Part shown: positions 30,803 to 40,990 of the stretch, in pieces
Position numbering within the stretch: the first letter of the stretch is position 1
Layout of the letters: each line of letters begins with the position of its first letter
From: Candidatus Arsenophonus lipoptenae
GTDB lineage: Bacteria; Pseudomonadota; Gammaproteobacteria; Enterobacterales; Enterobacteriaceae
Length of the DNA stretch: 64,000 bases
NCBI RefSeq assembly: GCF_001534665.1
Contig: NZ_CP013920.1
Coordinates: 632,501 to 696,500, forward strand
Reading direction: 5' to 3'
Translations under genes and position numbers: made by a program
Notes under the pieces: generated by a model
What the model was told of the DNA's origin: nothing
What the model saw: the letters and a program-made list of their open reading frames with translations, nothing else
Database searches by the model: none

Positions 30803-31969
30803 ATGGAGAATGTTAATAATGATAAATATATTTTAAATATAGTTTTCTATGATCGTACTTTATTTTGGCTTACATTACTTTTAACTATAATTGGTTTTAT
30901 TATGGTTACATCAGCTTCCATTTCAATTGGTGAACGTGTAATGAAAGATCCGTTTTTTTTTGCTAAATATGATTTTATATATTTAATTTTATCATTTTTA
31001 ATATCTTTGATAGTCTTAAATATTCCAATGACATGGTGGGAAAAATATAATTGGTTGTTATTAATAACATCTTTAGTATTATTGCTAATTCCACTAATTA
31101 CTGGAAATTTAATTAATGGGGCCTATCGTTGGATTAAGATTGGTTTAATACATATACAACCTGCTGAATTTTCAAAATTAGCGCTGTTTTGTTATATATC
31201 TAGTTATTTAGTTAGAAAAATTAATGACATAAGAACTAAGTTTTTTGCCTTTATTAAACCGATATGCATTTTAATATTAATGTCTATTTTATTAATCTTA
31301 CAACCTGATTTAGGTACTGTTATTATATTATTAGTCACTACTTTAGCATTACTATTTCTTGCTGGAGCTAAGTTAACTCCTTTTATTATTAGTATTATTA
31401 TTTGTATGATAGTTATAATTAGTTTGATTTATTTTGAACCTTATCGATTGCAACGTATAACTTCTTTTTTTAATCCTTGGTTTGATCCTTTTGGTAGTAG
31501 TTATCAATTAACACAATCTTTAATGGCATTTGGCCGTGGTGAGTTATGGGGGCAAGGTTTAGGTAATTCTATACAAAAGTTAGAGTATTTACCAGAAGCA
31601 CATACTGATTTTATTTTTTCAGTTTTAGCTGAAGAATTTGGTTATATAGGTGTAGTATTAGTACTTATTATGTTATTCTCGATTTCTTTTCGCAGTATGA
31701 TGATTGGTAAACGTGCATTAGATTCAATGCAATATTTTTCAGGTTATTTAGCTTGTGCAATTGGTATTTGGTTTGCTTTTCAAGTTTTGATTAATGTTGG
31801 TTCAGCATCAGGTATTTTGCCTACTAAAGGATTAACATTACCTTTAATTAGCTATGGTGGATCTAGTTTATTAACTATGTGTCTTATCATTACTATTTTA
31901 TTGAGAATAGATTTTGAAACCCGTCTTCAAAGATCGCAAGCCTTTATAAGGATAAGGAAAATAAAATGA
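30803..31969 (+). CDS. ftsW: Septal peptidoglycan glycosyltransferase FtsW
   Basis: SEDS-family polymerase that extends glycan strands at the septum with FtsI. About ten transmembrane segments are visible. Conserved features are VTSASISIG at the first segment, the [10 protein letters not shown] loop, [21 protein letters not shown] and the long extracellular loop [29 protein letters not shown], containing the catalytic region, and [11 protein letters not shown] near the end are also present. It has 388 residues; E. coli FtsW is 414, the difference being at the N-terminus. It overlaps murG by four bases. Confidence 0.96.
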   Translation: MENVNNDKYILNIVFYDRTLFWLTLLLTIIGFIMVTSASISIGERVMKDPFFFAKYDFIYLILSFLISLIVLNIPMTWWEKYNWLLLITSLVLLLIPLITGNLINGAYRWIKIGLIHIQPAEFSKLALFCYISSYLVRKINDIRTKFFAFIKPICILILMSILLILQPDLGTVIILLVTTLALLFLAGAKLTPFIISIIICMIVIISLIYFEPYRLQRITSFFNPWFDPFGSSYQLTQSLMAFGRGELWGQGLGNSIQKLEYLPEAHTDFIFSVLAEEFGYIGVVLVLIMLFSISFRSMMIGKRALDSMQYFSGYLACAIGIWFAFQVLINVGSASGILPTKGLTLPLISYGGSSLLTMCLIITILLRIDFETRLQRSQAFIRIRKIK

Positions 31970-33033
31970 AAAAATTAAAACGTCTTATGGTTATAGCAGG
32001 CGGTACTGGAGGACATATTTTTCCTGGTATAGTAGTTGCTAATTATCTAAAACAACAAGGATGGGATATAGTATGGTTAGGAACAGCTAATCGATTAGAG
32101 GCAGACTTAGTTCCTAAGTATAATATTAAAATTGAATGTATAAAACTATCATGCTTACGATATAGTAGTATAAAAAAATTATTGATTTTTCCATTTGAAA
32201 TTATTTTGGCAATAAAAAAAGCAAAAGTTATTATGGAACGTTATCAACCTAATATAGTATTAGGTATGGGGAGTTATATTTCCGGTCCTTGTGGTATTGC
32301 TGCATGGTTATGTAATATCCCAATTGTATTGCATGAGCAAAATATGATAGCAGGATTAACTAATCGTTTGTTGTCTAAAATTGCTAAATGTGTTTTACAA
32401 GCGTTTCCTAGTGCATTTCCTAATGCTATAGTAGTCGGAAATCCGATTCGTGAATCTATATTAGCATTACCACCACCTGAAGCACGTTTAGTTAATCGTC
32501 ACGGTGTTATCAATATTTTAGTTATAGGTGGAAGCCAAGGTTCAAGAATTTTAAATCAAATATTACCCGAGGTTGCTGCTAAATTAATTGGAAAAGTAAC
32601 TATTTGGCATCAAGTAGGTGAAGGTAATTATAAAATGACAGAGACTTTATATAAAAAGTTTTATATAAAATCAAATAGTTATAAAATAACTAAATTTATT
32701 GATAACATGGCAGAAGCTTATGCCTGGGCTGATATTCTTATTTGTCGTTCAGGTGCTTTAACTGTTAGTGAAATTAGTGTAGTTGGTATACCAGCAATTT
32801 TTATTCCTTTTCAACATAAGGATCAGCAACAATATTGGAATGCTGTACCATTAGAAATGGTTGGTGCAGCAAAAATTATTGAACAATCAAAAATTTCAAC
32901 AAATGTGATAGTACACTTATTAAATAAGTGGTCAAGACCTTTGTTATTAGAGATGGCAAAAAAAGCAAGATCAATATCAATTACTGATGCAACTAAGCGT
33001 ATTGCATCAATCTTAATTAAAATTGCTAATTAA
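31966..33033 (+). CDS. murG: Undecaprenyldiphospho-muramoylpentapeptide beta-N-acetylglucosaminyltransferase MurG
   Basis: Peripheral inner-membrane glycosyltransferase that turns lipid I into lipid II. It is 355 residues, the E. coli length. The N-terminal G loop [34 protein letters not shown], the second glycine loop [11 protein letters not shown] and the UDP-GlcNAc site [11 protein letters not shown] are intact. [15 protein letters not shown] also matches. The start ATG overlaps the ftsW stop. Confidence 0.97.
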   Translation: MKKLKRLMVIAGGTGGHIFPGIVVANYLKQQGWDIVWLGTANRLEADLVPKYNIKIECIKLSCLRYSSIKKLLIFPFEIILAIKKAKVIMERYQPNIVLGMGSYISGPCGIAAWLCNIPIVLHEQNMIAGLTNRLLSKIAKCVLQAFPSAFPNAIVVGNPIRESILALPPPEARLVNRHGVINILVIGGSQGSRILNQILPEVAAKLIGKVTIWHQVGEGNYKMTETLYKKFYIKSNSYKITKFIDNMAEAYAWADILICRSGALTVSEISVVGIPAIFIPFQHKDQQQYWNAVPLEMVGAAKIIEQSKISTNVIVHLLNKWSRPLLLEMAKKARSISITDATKRIASILIKIAN

Positions 33034-33084
33034 AAATAATTTTTATATTTTATTGAAAATAATGACTTTATAAAATATAAAATA

Positions 33085-34560
33085 ATGAAGAGAGTTGAGT
33101 TGAATATACAACAAGTAGCTAAATTAAGAACAATAATACCAGAAATGCGTCGAGTTAAGCATATACATTTTGTTGGCATCGGTGGTGCTGGTATGGGGGG
33201 TATTGCTGAAGTATTAGCTAATGAAGGTTATGAAATTAGCGGTTCTGATTTATTACCTAATATTATTACTGATCAATTAACACAACTTGGTGTGAAAATT
33301 TTTTTTAATCACAAACCAGAAAATATTTCTAATGCTTGTGTTGTTGTTATATCCACTGCTATATCATCAGATAATCCAGAAATTATAGCTGCTAGAAAAG
33401 CACGTATTCCGATAATTAAACGAGCTAAAATGTTAGCAGAATTAATGAGATTTCGTCATGGTATTGCTATAGCAGGAACTCATGGTAAAACCACCACTAC
33501 AGCGATAATAGCTAGTATTTATGCACAAGCAGGTTTAGATCCTACTTTTATCAATGGTGGATTGATAAAATCAGCGGGAGTTCATGCTAGGTTGGGTACT
33601 AGTCGTTATTTAATTGTAGAAGCTGATGAAAGTGATTTATCATTTTTGCATTTACAACCATTAATTGCTGTTATAACAAATATTGAAGCAGATCATATGG
33701 ATACTTATGATGGTGATTTTGAAAAATTAAAACAAACATTTATTAGATTTTTACATAATTTGCCATTTTATGGTCGTGTTATATTGTGTATTGACGATCC
33801 TGTGGTGCGTTCAATATTACCCAGTATAAATCGCTATATTACTACTTATGGGTTTAGTGTTGATGCTGATTTTCGCTTATTATCATATGAGCAACAAGGT
33901 AATCAATGTTTTTTTACTATAAGGAGAGATAAAATTAATTCTCATTTTATTTTGAATGCTCCTGGTCGTCATAATGCATTAAATGCTACTGCTGCTCTTG
34001 CAGTAGCTATGGAAGAAGGTATTAATAATAATGATATTTTAACTGCATTAAGAACATTTCAAGGTACCAGAAGACGTTTTGATGTGTTAGGTAATTTTCC
34101 ATTACTTAATATTAATGGAAAAAATGGCAGTGTGATGTTAGTTGATGACTATGGTCATCATCCAACTGAAGTTAATGCTACTATTGAAGCAGCAAAAGAT
34201 GGATGGCCAGATAAGCGTATTATAATGGTTTTTCAACCACATAGATATACAAGAACACGTGATTTATATCATGATTTTGTTAATATTTTAGAGCAAGTAG
34301 ATATATTATTAATGCTGAATGTTTATTCAGCAGGTGAGGAACCAATTCTTGGTGCAGATAGTAGATCCTTATGTCGTACAATTAGTAATCGTGGAAAATT
34401 AGATCCTATTTTTATAGCTGATCATGAAAGCATTAGTTATGTATTAGCACAAATTATAGAAGATAATGATCTGATATTTATGCAAGGTGCTGGTAATATT
34501 GGTAAAATAGCACGTAATTTAGCTGATACAGCTTTAAGACCAATTATAGAATATAAATAA
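33085..34560 (+). CDS. murC: UDP-N-acetylmuramate:L-alanine ligase
   Basis: Starts the stem peptide by joining L-alanine to UDP-MurNAc. It is 491 residues, the same as E. coli MurC. The N-terminal UDP-binding loop [17 protein letters not shown], the ATP loop [11 protein letters not shown] and [12 protein letters not shown] are conserved. [25 protein letters not shown] and [13 protein letters not shown] complete the fingerprint. It is separated from murG by 51 bases, one of the wider gaps within the cluster. Confidence 0.98.
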   Translation: MKRVELNIQQVAKLRTIIPEMRRVKHIHFVGIGGAGMGGIAEVLANEGYEISGSDLLPNIITDQLTQLGVKIFFNHKPENISNACVVVISTAISSDNPEIIAARKARIPIIKRAKMLAELMRFRHGIAIAGTHGKTTTTAIIASIYAQAGLDPTFINGGLIKSAGVHARLGTSRYLIVEADESDLSFLHLQPLIAVITNIEADHMDTYDGDFEKLKQTFIRFLHNLPFYGRVILCIDDPVVRSILPSINRYITTYGFSVDADFRLLSYEQQGNQCFFTIRRDKINSHFILNAPGRHNALNATAALAVAMEEGINNNDILTALRTFQGTRRRFDVLGNFPLLNINGKNGSVMLVDDYGHHPTEVNATIEAAKDGWPDKRIIMVFQPHRYTRTRDLYHDFVNILEQVDILLMLNVYSAGEEPILGADSRSLCRTISNRGKLDPIFIADHESISYVLAQIIEDNDLIFMQGAGNIGKIARNLADTALRPIIEYK

Positions 34561-34578
34561 AATAAAGGAAAAAATATT

Positions 34579-35496
34579 ATGGTTGATAAAGTTGCAGTGC
34601 TGTTAGGTGGAAATTCTATGGAAAGAGAAATATCGTTATCTTCAGGTAAAGCAGTAGTAACTGGATTACGTGATATTGGAATAGCAGCATATCCTATTGA
34701 TATTAAATATTTTCCAATAATTAAATTAAAAGAAGCAGGATATAGTAAAGTTTTTATAGCTTTACATGGCCGAGGTGGTGAGGATGGTATTGTTCAAGAA
34801 ATTTTAGAATGTTTAGATTTACCATATACTGGTAGTGGTGTTTTAGCGTCATCACTTTCAATTAATAAATTACTTACTAAAAAATTATGGTCGAGTATAG
34901 GATTACCTATCGTACCATATATATCACTAAATAAAAAACAATTAGCTTTAATGTCAGATGAAATGCTTTTTCAATCAATTTATCATTTAGGATTTCCTCT
35001 GATTGTTAAGCCAAATCTTGAAGGTTCAAGTATTGGTATAAACAAAGTTACAACTTTATCTGAATTAAAAATAGCATTAATGGTTGCTTTTCGTTATGAT
35101 CCAGAAGTGCTTATTGAACAATGGATTAATGGACCAGAATATACTGTAGCAATTATAGGAAATCAGATATTACCTTCAATTCGTATTAAGCCAGTTAGTA
35201 TTTTTTATGATTATAAAGCGAAATATTTTTCAAAGAAAACACAATATTTTTTTTCTAGTGTATTAGAAAAAAAAGAAGAAGATAAATTAAGTGAGTTAGC
35301 GTTAATTGCTTATAAATCAATTGGTTGTACCGGTTGTGGACGAGTAGATATTATGAAAGATAGCAATGGTATTTTTTATTTATTAGAAATCAATACATCA
35401 CCTGGAATGACTTCACATAGTTTGGTACCTATGGCTGCCAAACAAATAGGAATTACTTTTTCACAATTAGTTAAAAAAATTTTAGAATTAGCTTAA
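34579..35496 (+). CDS. ddlB: D-alanine:D-alanine ligase B
   Basis: ATP-grasp enzyme making the D-Ala-D-Ala dipeptide used by MurF. The 305 residues match E. coli DdlB (306). Conserved blocks include VLLGGNSMEREISLSSG at the N-terminus, ALHGRGGEDGIVQ, YTGSGVLAS, PLIVKPNLEGSSIG and CTGCGRVDIM. The metal-binding EINTSPGMTSHSLVP is also intact. A ribosome binding site (AAAGGA) is visible 9-14 bases upstream of the ATG. Confidence 0.97.
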   Translation: MVDKVAVLLGGNSMEREISLSSGKAVVTGLRDIGIAAYPIDIKYFPIIKLKEAGYSKVFIALHGRGGEDGIVQEILECLDLPYTGSGVLASSLSINKLLTKKLWSSIGLPIVPYISLNKKQLALMSDEMLFQSIYHLGFPLIVKPNLEGSSIGINKVTTLSELKIALMVAFRYDPEVLIEQWINGPEYTVAIIGNQILPSIRIKPVSIFYDYKAKYFSKKTQYFFSSVLEKKEEDKLSELALIAYKSIGCTGCGRVDIMKDSNGIFYLLEINTSPGMTSHSLVPMAAKQIGITFSQLVKKILELA

Positions 35497-35500
35497 CAAT

Positions 35501-36280
35501 ATGCCGCAAGTATTTTTAAATTTTCGTAATAAAAAACTCAAAAAAAATTATAAGTTTAATAATTTAATTAATAATAATGATTATTGTTTTTTATATGTTG
35601 TTTTTTTCTTTATTTTATTAAGTACAATTATAATGAGTGGGTGGTCTATATTAAATTGGATTAAAGATATTAATATAACACCTATTTCTAGGTTGGTAAT
35701 TACTGGTGAACGACAGTATACTCAAGATGATAACATAAAAAAATTAATATCATCATTAAGTATATATAATACATATATGGGTATAGATATCAATAAAATA
35801 CGACATCAAATAAAAAATATACCGTGGATAAAGCAAGTTTCTGTAAGAAAACTATGGCCTAATGAATTACGAATTCACATAGTAGAATATAAACCTTATG
35901 CTAAATGGAATGATAATTTTTTTATTAATGAAGAGGGTATTATTTTCAGTTTGCCCGTAGTGATAAATATTAACAGCAATTTACCTATGTTATATGGTCC
36001 AAAAAATAGCGAACAAGATGTATTAAAGATGTATCGTATTATGAATCAACAGTTGTCGTTATATAATTTTAATATAAAATCATTGTCTATGACCGTTCTT
36101 CGTAGTTGGCAAGTAATTTTATCAAATGATATGAGATTAAATATTGGTAAAGATAATATTAAAGATAGATTAAATAGATTTATTGTGCTTTATCCATTGT
36201 TACAGAAAGTGACAGATAAACGTATTGGATATATAGATTTAAGATATAGTAGTAGAGCAGCAGTAGGTTGGTTACCATAA
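35501..36280 (+). CDS. ftsQ: Cell division protein FtsQ
   Basis: Bitopic divisome protein that links FtsB/FtsL and the septal synthase. A basic cytoplasmic N-terminus is followed by a membrane segment (about residues 28-47, CFLYVVFFFILLSTIIM). The POTRA domain follows (RLVITGERQYTQDDNIKKL), then IPWIKQVSVRKLWPNELRIH, LPMLYGP and the terminal IGYIDLRYSSRAAVGWLP. It has 259 residues. E. coli FtsQ (276) carries an additional polar tail after AVGWAP that is missing here. Confidence 0.95.
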   Translation: MPQVFLNFRNKKLKKNYKFNNLINNNDYCFLYVVFFFILLSTIIMSGWSILNWIKDINITPISRLVITGERQYTQDDNIKKLISSLSIYNTYMGIDINKIRHQIKNIPWIKQVSVRKLWPNELRIHIVEYKPYAKWNDNFFINEEGIIFSLPVVININSNLPMLYGPKNSEQDVLKMYRIMNQQLSLYNFNIKSLSMTVLRSWQVILSNDMRLNIGKDNIKDRLNRFIVLYPLLQKVTDKRIGYIDLRYSSRAAVGWLP

Positions 36281-36366
36281 TTATAGAGTTAGAGTTGCTA
36301 CATACACTGAATTTAAATAGTTGAATAATATTATTCATTGATTCGGATATATGGTAGATTAAACCC

Positions 36367-37623
36367 ATGATTAAAACGACAGATAGAAAATTAGTAGTTG
36401 GTCTTGAAATTGGAACTTCCAAGGTTTCTGTTTTAGTTGGTGAAATTCTAACTGATGGTACGATAAATATTATTGGTATAGGTAATTGTCCATCTAAAGG
36501 AATGGATAAAGGTGGTGTAAATGATTTAAAATCTGTTGTCAAATGTGTACAACGAGCTATTGATCAAGCAGAATTAATGGCAGATTGTCAAATTTCATCA
36601 GTTTATCTAGCTCTTTCTGGCAAACATATTAGTTGTCAAAATGAAATAGGTATGGTACCCATTTCTGAAGATGAAGTTACTCAAGATGATGTAGATAGCG
36701 TTGTGCATACAGCTAAATCTGTTAAAGTTCGTGATGAACATAGAATTTTACATGTAATTCCACAAGAATATGCTATTGATTATCAAGAAGGAATTAAAAA
36801 TCCAGTAGGACTTTCAGGTGTACGTATAAAAGCAAAGGTACATTTAATTACTTGTCATAATGACATGGCAAAGAATATTGTCAAAGTAGTAGAACGTTGT
36901 GGTTTAAAAGTAGATCAATTAATTTTTTCAGGTTTGGCAGCAAGTTATTCGGTTTTAACTGAGGCTGAATACGAATTAGGAGTTTGTGTAGTTGATATTG
37001 GTGGAGGAACCATGGATATAGCTGTTTATACTGATGGATCATTACGTCATATAAAAGTTATACCTTATGCTGGCAATGCTGTAACAAGTGATATTGCTTA
37101 TGCATTTGGCACACCACCTAGCGATGCTGAAATAATAAAAGTTCGATATGGTTGTGCTTTAGGTAATATTGTTAATAAAGAGGAAAATATTGAAGTACCT
37201 AATGTTGGAGGTAGGCCACCAAGAAGGTTACAGCGTCAAACATTGGCTGAAGTTATTGAACCGCGTTATACGGAATTGCTAAATTTAGTCAATAATGAAA
37301 TTGTAATATTACAAGAACAATTATATTTAAAAGGTATTAAACATCATTTAGCTGCAGGAATTGTTTTAACAGGTGGTGGTGCTCAAATTGATGGCTTAGT
37401 TGAATGTGCTCAAAAAGTATTTCGTACTCAAGTACGTATTGGTAAACCATTAAATATAAGTGGTTTAACTGATTATACACATAAACCTTATTATTCTACA
37501 GCTGTTGGTCTCCTGTATTATGGAAAACAGAATCATTTAGAGAATGCATTAGAAATAGAGAATAGTACATCGTTAAGTCGTTGGTTTTATAAAATAATTA
37601 ATTGGTTTAAAAAAGAGTTTTAA
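36367..37623 (+). CDS. ftsA: Cell division protein FtsA
   Basis: Actin-like ATPase that tethers FtsZ filaments to the inner membrane. It has 418 residues (E. coli 420). The phosphate-binding stretches LVVGLEIGTSKVSVLVGE and CVVDIGGGTMDIAVYTDG, the 1C-domain region IPQEYAIDYQEGIKNPVGLS and VLTGGGAQIDGL are intact. The C-terminal amphipathic membrane-targeting helix is seen as SRWFYKIINWFKKEF. An 86-base gap to ftsQ is larger than in E. coli. Confidence 0.97.
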   Translation: MIKTTDRKLVVGLEIGTSKVSVLVGEILTDGTINIIGIGNCPSKGMDKGGVNDLKSVVKCVQRAIDQAELMADCQISSVYLALSGKHISCQNEIGMVPISEDEVTQDDVDSVVHTAKSVKVRDEHRILHVIPQEYAIDYQEGIKNPVGLSGVRIKAKVHLITCHNDMAKNIVKVVERCGLKVDQLIFSGLAASYSVLTEAEYELGVCVVDIGGGTMDIAVYTDGSLRHIKVIPYAGNAVTSDIAYAFGTPPSDAEIIKVRYGCALGNIVNKEENIEVPNVGGRPPRRLQRQTLAEVIEPRYTELLNLVNNEIVILQEQLYLKGIKHHLAAGIVLTGGGAQIDGLVECAQKVFRTQVRIGKPLNISGLTDYTHKPYYSTAVGLLYYGKQNHLENALEIENSTSLSRWFYKIINWFKKEF

Positions 37624-37680
37624 TTTTTAAGACACGAAAATCATTTGCTTTTGTAATAAAGCATAAAATGGAGAGAGATT

Positions 37681-38847
37681 ATGTTTGAACCAATGGTATT
37701 AACCAATGAGGCTGTTATTAAAGTCATTGGCGTTGGTGGTGGTGGTGGTAATGCTGTTGAACACATGGTGCGTGAACATATTGAAGGTGTTGAATTTTTT
37801 GTTATTAATACAGATGCACAGGCATTGCGTAAAACAACAGTAGGGCAAACTATTCAGATAGGTAATAGTATTACAAAGGGTTTAGGAGCTGGAGCTAATC
37901 CAGAAGTTGGTCGTAATGCTGCAGAAGAAGATCGTGAAGTTTTGCGTAATGCATTAGATGGTGCGGATATGGTTTTTATTGCTGCAGGTATGGGTGGTGG
38001 AACTGGTACTGGTGCAGCTCCTATTGTAGCTGAGGTTGCTAAAGAGCTTGGTATTTTAACTGTAGCAGTCGTTACCAAACCTTTTAATTTTGAAGGTAAA
38101 AAACGTATGGGGTTTGCCGAAAATGGCATTTTAGAATTATCTAACCATGTTGATTCATTAATTACCATTCCTAATGATAAATTATTAAAAGTACTTGGAC
38201 GTGGTATTTCTTTGATAGACGCATTTGGTGCTGCAAATGACGTATTAAAAGGTGCAGTTCAAGGGATAGCTGAACTTATTACTCGTCCAGGTTTAATGAA
38301 TGTAGATTTTGCCGATGTTCGTACTGTAATGTCTGAAATGGGTTATGCTATGATGGGCTCAGGTTTATCACGAGGAGAAGATCGAGCTGAAGAAGCAGCA
38401 GAAATGGCAATTTCTAGCCCTTTATTAGAAGATATTGATTTATCTGGTGCTCGTGGTGTATTAGTTAATATTACAGCAGGTTTTGATTTAAGACTTGATG
38501 AATTTGAAACAGTAGGTAATACTATTCGTTCATTTTCTTCAGATAATGCAACAGTTGTTATTGGTACTTCACTTGATCCTGAAATGAATGATGAGTTATG
38601 TGTTACTGTAGTTGCCACTGGTATTGGTATTGATAAAAAGCCAGAAATTACATTAGTTACTAATAAAGTAACTTCAAAATCACCAATTTCACAACGTTAT
38701 CAAAAAATGCAAAATTCAATTCAGAGTATGACTCCATTAATGGAAGAAAAATCAAGTTCTACAGTAATAAATGAACAAAATATTCAATCGAATAAGGAAC
38801 CGGATTATCTTGATATTCCAACTTTTTTAAGAAAACAAGTTGATTAA
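37681..38847 (+). CDS. ftsZ: Cell division GTPase FtsZ
   Basis: Tubulin-like GTPase forming the cytokinetic ring. The GTP-binding signature GGGTGTG is at residues 105-111, with [15 protein letters not shown] near the N-terminus. The T7 loop [15 protein letters not shown] supplies the catalytic aspartate. A variable linker leads to the C-terminal peptide [14 protein letters not shown], which binds FtsA and ZipA. It has 388 residues against 383 in E. coli. A GGAGAG ribosome binding site stands just ahead of the ATG. Confidence 0.98.
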   Translation: MFEPMVLTNEAVIKVIGVGGGGGNAVEHMVREHIEGVEFFVINTDAQALRKTTVGQTIQIGNSITKGLGAGANPEVGRNAAEEDREVLRNALDGADMVFIAAGMGGGTGTGAAPIVAEVAKELGILTVAVVTKPFNFEGKKRMGFAENGILELSNHVDSLITIPNDKLLKVLGRGISLIDAFGAANDVLKGAVQGIAELITRPGLMNVDFADVRTVMSEMGYAMMGSGLSRGEDRAEEAAEMAISSPLLEDIDLSGARGVLVNITAGFDLRLDEFETVGNTIRSFSSDNATVVIGTSLDPEMNDELCVTVVATGIGIDKKPEITLVTNKVTSKSPISQRYQKMQNSIQSMTPLMEEKSSSTVINEQNIQSNKEPDYLDIPTFLRKQVD

Positions 38848-38858
38848 TTGACAATTTA

Positions 38859-38887
38859 TTGGTTTTTTCTGCTTTTTATGCTAGAAT
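38859..38887 (+). promoter_or_regulatory. Candidate lpxC promoter
   Basis: TTGGTT at 38859-38864, a 17-base spacer and TAGAAT at 38882-38887 preceded by TGC make a good extended -10 sigma-70 promoter. It lies in the 97-base gap between ftsZ and lpxC. A TTGACA at 38848-38853 is too far upstream for this -10. Start of transcription would be near 38894. Confidence 0.5.
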
Positions 38888-38888
38888 G

Positions 38889-38920
38889 TCATGTTAATCC
38901 TATAGTTGTGGTTAACATGA
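38889..38920 (+). repeat. Inverted repeat in the lpxC leader
   Basis: TCATGTTAA (38889-38897) is repeated in inverse orientation as TTAACATGA (38912-38920) with a 14-base centre. It straddles the predicted start of transcription, immediately after the -10 element. It could be an operator or, in a readthrough transcript from ftsZ, a hairpin. Confidence 0.4.
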
Positions 38921-38944
38921 TGATTAACCTTGTGAGAAAAAACG

Positions 38945-39862
38945 ATGATCAAACAGAGGACATTAAAACGTATTGTGCAAGCAACAGGTGTTGGTTTGCA
39001 TACTGGTAAAAAAGTTACTTTATCATTGAGGCCAGCACCGGCAAATACCGGTGTCATTTATCGTCGTATAGATCTAAATCCACCAGTTGATTTTTTAATT
39101 GAGGCGAATTTAGTACGTGATACGATGTTATGTACCTGTTTAATCAATAGGGATAATGTACGTATTTCAACAATAGAACATTTAAATGCTGCGTTAGCAG
39201 GATTAGGAATTGATAATATTATAGTTGAAATTAATGCACCAGAAATTCCAATTATGGATGGTAGTGCTGCGCCTTTTGTATTTTTATTATTAGATGCTGG
39301 TATTGAAGAATTAAATAGTAATAAAAAGTTTATTCGTATTAAAAAAAACATTCGAGTTACCGACGGCGATAAATGGGCTGAGTTATCTCCTTATTATGGG
39401 TTTAGCTTGGATTTCACTATTGATTTTAATCATCCTGCTATTGATAGCAGTACTCAACATTACAAATTAGATGTTTCAGCAAAATCTTTTATCAAAGAAC
39501 TTAGCCGTGCTCGTACATTCGGTTTTATGAGAGATATTGAATATTTACAATCTAAAGGATTATGTTTAGGTGGTAGTTTTGACTGTGCTATTGTTATTGA
39601 TGACTATAGAGTATTAAATGAAGATAGTTTACGTTTTGAAGATGAATTTGTTCGTCATAAAGCATTAGATGCTATTGGTGATTTATTTATGTGCGGTCAT
39701 AATATGATTGGTGCTTGTACTGCTTATAAATCAGGTCATGCATTAAATAATAAATTATTACAAGTTATTTTAGCTTCTGAAAATAGTTGGGATATGGTAA
39801 CATTTGAAGATGAATCTGAAATATCGACAGCATTTAAAACACCATCTACAATAACTATTTGA
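38945..39862 (+). CDS. lpxC: UDP-3-O-acyl-N-acetylglucosamine deacetylase
   Basis: Zinc-dependent first committed step of lipid A synthesis. It has 305 residues, the E. coli length. Zinc ligands are His79 in [10 protein letters not shown] and the His and Asp of [31 protein letters not shown] at the N-terminus, [16 protein letters not shown], and the gly-rich [12 protein letters not shown] with DFNHPAID also match. E. coli LpxC is controlled by FtsH through its C-terminal tail (ending LA); here the tail ends STITI, so that degron may be lost. Confidence 0.98.
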   Translation: MIKQRTLKRIVQATGVGLHTGKKVTLSLRPAPANTGVIYRRIDLNPPVDFLIEANLVRDTMLCTCLINRDNVRISTIEHLNAALAGLGIDNIIVEINAPEIPIMDGSAAPFVFLLLDAGIEELNSNKKFIRIKKNIRVTDGDKWAELSPYYGFSLDFTIDFNHPAIDSSTQHYKLDVSAKSFIKELSRARTFGFMRDIEYLQSKGLCLGGSFDCAIVIDDYRVLNEDSLRFEDEFVRHKALDAIGDLFMCGHNMIGACTAYKSGHALNNKLLQVILASENSWDMVTFEDESEISTAFKTPSTITI

Positions 39863-39964
39863 AATATATTATAAATTTTATTTTGATTAAAATAAAAGAT
39901 TGATGTTTCTTCTAAAATTTAATTTAAGTAATTAATCTTAAAAATAGTTTAATTATATACTTTT

Positions 39965-40444
39965 TTAAAGTCTTTCTTGAGAAAGAAAGGAAACTAAACT
40001 TTTTAATTTTTTTTGTAAATTTTTAGGGCTTGTTTTTGCTAACTTAAGAATCATATTTGCACTTTTTTTGCTTATTGCTTTATTTGATAAATTTATCGTG
40101 TTTGGTATATTCGATAGATAATTATTTGAATTTTTACATATTAACGATGGATTAATGGTAATATTAATTGCAGATAAAGAAGGTAAAATAGTATTACGTA
40201 ATTTTAAAATTATTATAGGTAATTCAAAATTTAATCTTGCTTTTCTAGCAGCATTTTTTACTTCTATAATAAGAACTTCTTGACGGTAATTGGCTACTCT
40301 ACATGAGTTCTTCAATTCTTCTGGAAGAAGATTTATTATCTTATTATTTAATTTTATTAATTTTAAGGCATGGTTTCGAATTTTAAAGTTTAATTTGTTA
40401 GATTTTAATAGAGTATTTAAAGATTGAGGATAGTTATGAAACAT
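39965..40444 (-). CDS. DciA-family protein (DUF721), putative replicative helicase loader
   Basis: A 159-residue protein on the minus strand between lpxC and secA. The N-terminal domain follows the DUF721/DciA pattern: PQSLNTLLKS, then a helix ALKLIKLNNKIINLLPEEL. NSCRVANYRQEVLIIEVKNAARKARLNFELP then follows in two conserved parts, similar to the family consensus CRVANLRDGVLVLAVDSPAWATRLR. The basic C-terminal half (KKSANMILKLAKTSPKNLQK) looks like a flexible tail. In DciA-bearing bacteria this protein loads DnaB helicase; E. coli uses DnaC. Related genes occur at this locus in several Enterobacterales. Function here is inferred from family; the protein may be vestigial, although its intact frame in a decaying genome argues for selection. 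Confidence 0.75.
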   Translation of the reverse strand: MFHNYPQSLNTLLKSNKLNFKIRNHALKLIKLNNKIINLLPEELKNSCRVANYRQEVLIIEVKNAARKARLNFELPIIILKLRNTILPSLSAINITINPSLICKNSNNYLSNIPNTINLSNKAISKKSANMILKLAKTSPKNLQKKLKSLVSFLSQERL

Positions 40445-40990
40445 CTTATTCTTATGACCAAAATAGATATATAATTATAATATAGGTTATGTAATAAAAT
40501 ACACTTTAAGTGCATAGTTTTTGTTATAATTATAATTTATTTTATTTAACGTAATATATATTATTAAAAAATAATAATTATAATGTAGTATATATTTTTT
40601 ATGTATGCACTAAGATTTGTGTTTGTAGTAGTAATATTTTATTATAAAAGCATAGTTAGTATATAAATTTTTTACTTTTATTTAATAAATTAAAAATAAT
40701 TTATTATTTGTTTAAATTTATCTTTACTAGTTTTATGTCATTATATACCTTATAGTTTTTTATTATAAAGTCAATAACTTATTTAAGTGTACATGTATTT
40801 AAATTTAAAATATTTATCTATTTTGCATATCATTTTCTTACTATATTGCATATCACATAAAAATATTTATTTTATTTTTTATTCATTTGATATAAAAACC
40901 GTTTTCTACTAAAAATATCAATTATATTAATTGAATCTATGTAATATAGTTACATGATAGTAAACTATTAAATTCAAAGAGAAAATATTT
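40445..40990. other. Gene-free region upstream of secA; no secM
   Basis: 546 bases between the divergent DciA-family gene and secA. E. coli has secM here, but no open frame with the arrest sequence was found. ATGTAA/TTACAT (40938-40954) is a short inverted repeat near the expected secA promoter. An AAAGAG sequence precedes the secA ATG. Confidence 0.45.

Noticed and set aside
37854-38618. Open reading frames on the minus strand inside ftsZ (two stretches of about 90-104 codons)
   Set aside because: They are antisense to strongly conserved ftsZ codons, have no recognisable similarity and no ribosome binding site. Similar shadows occur in prfA, lpxC, rpsA, cmk and msbA.
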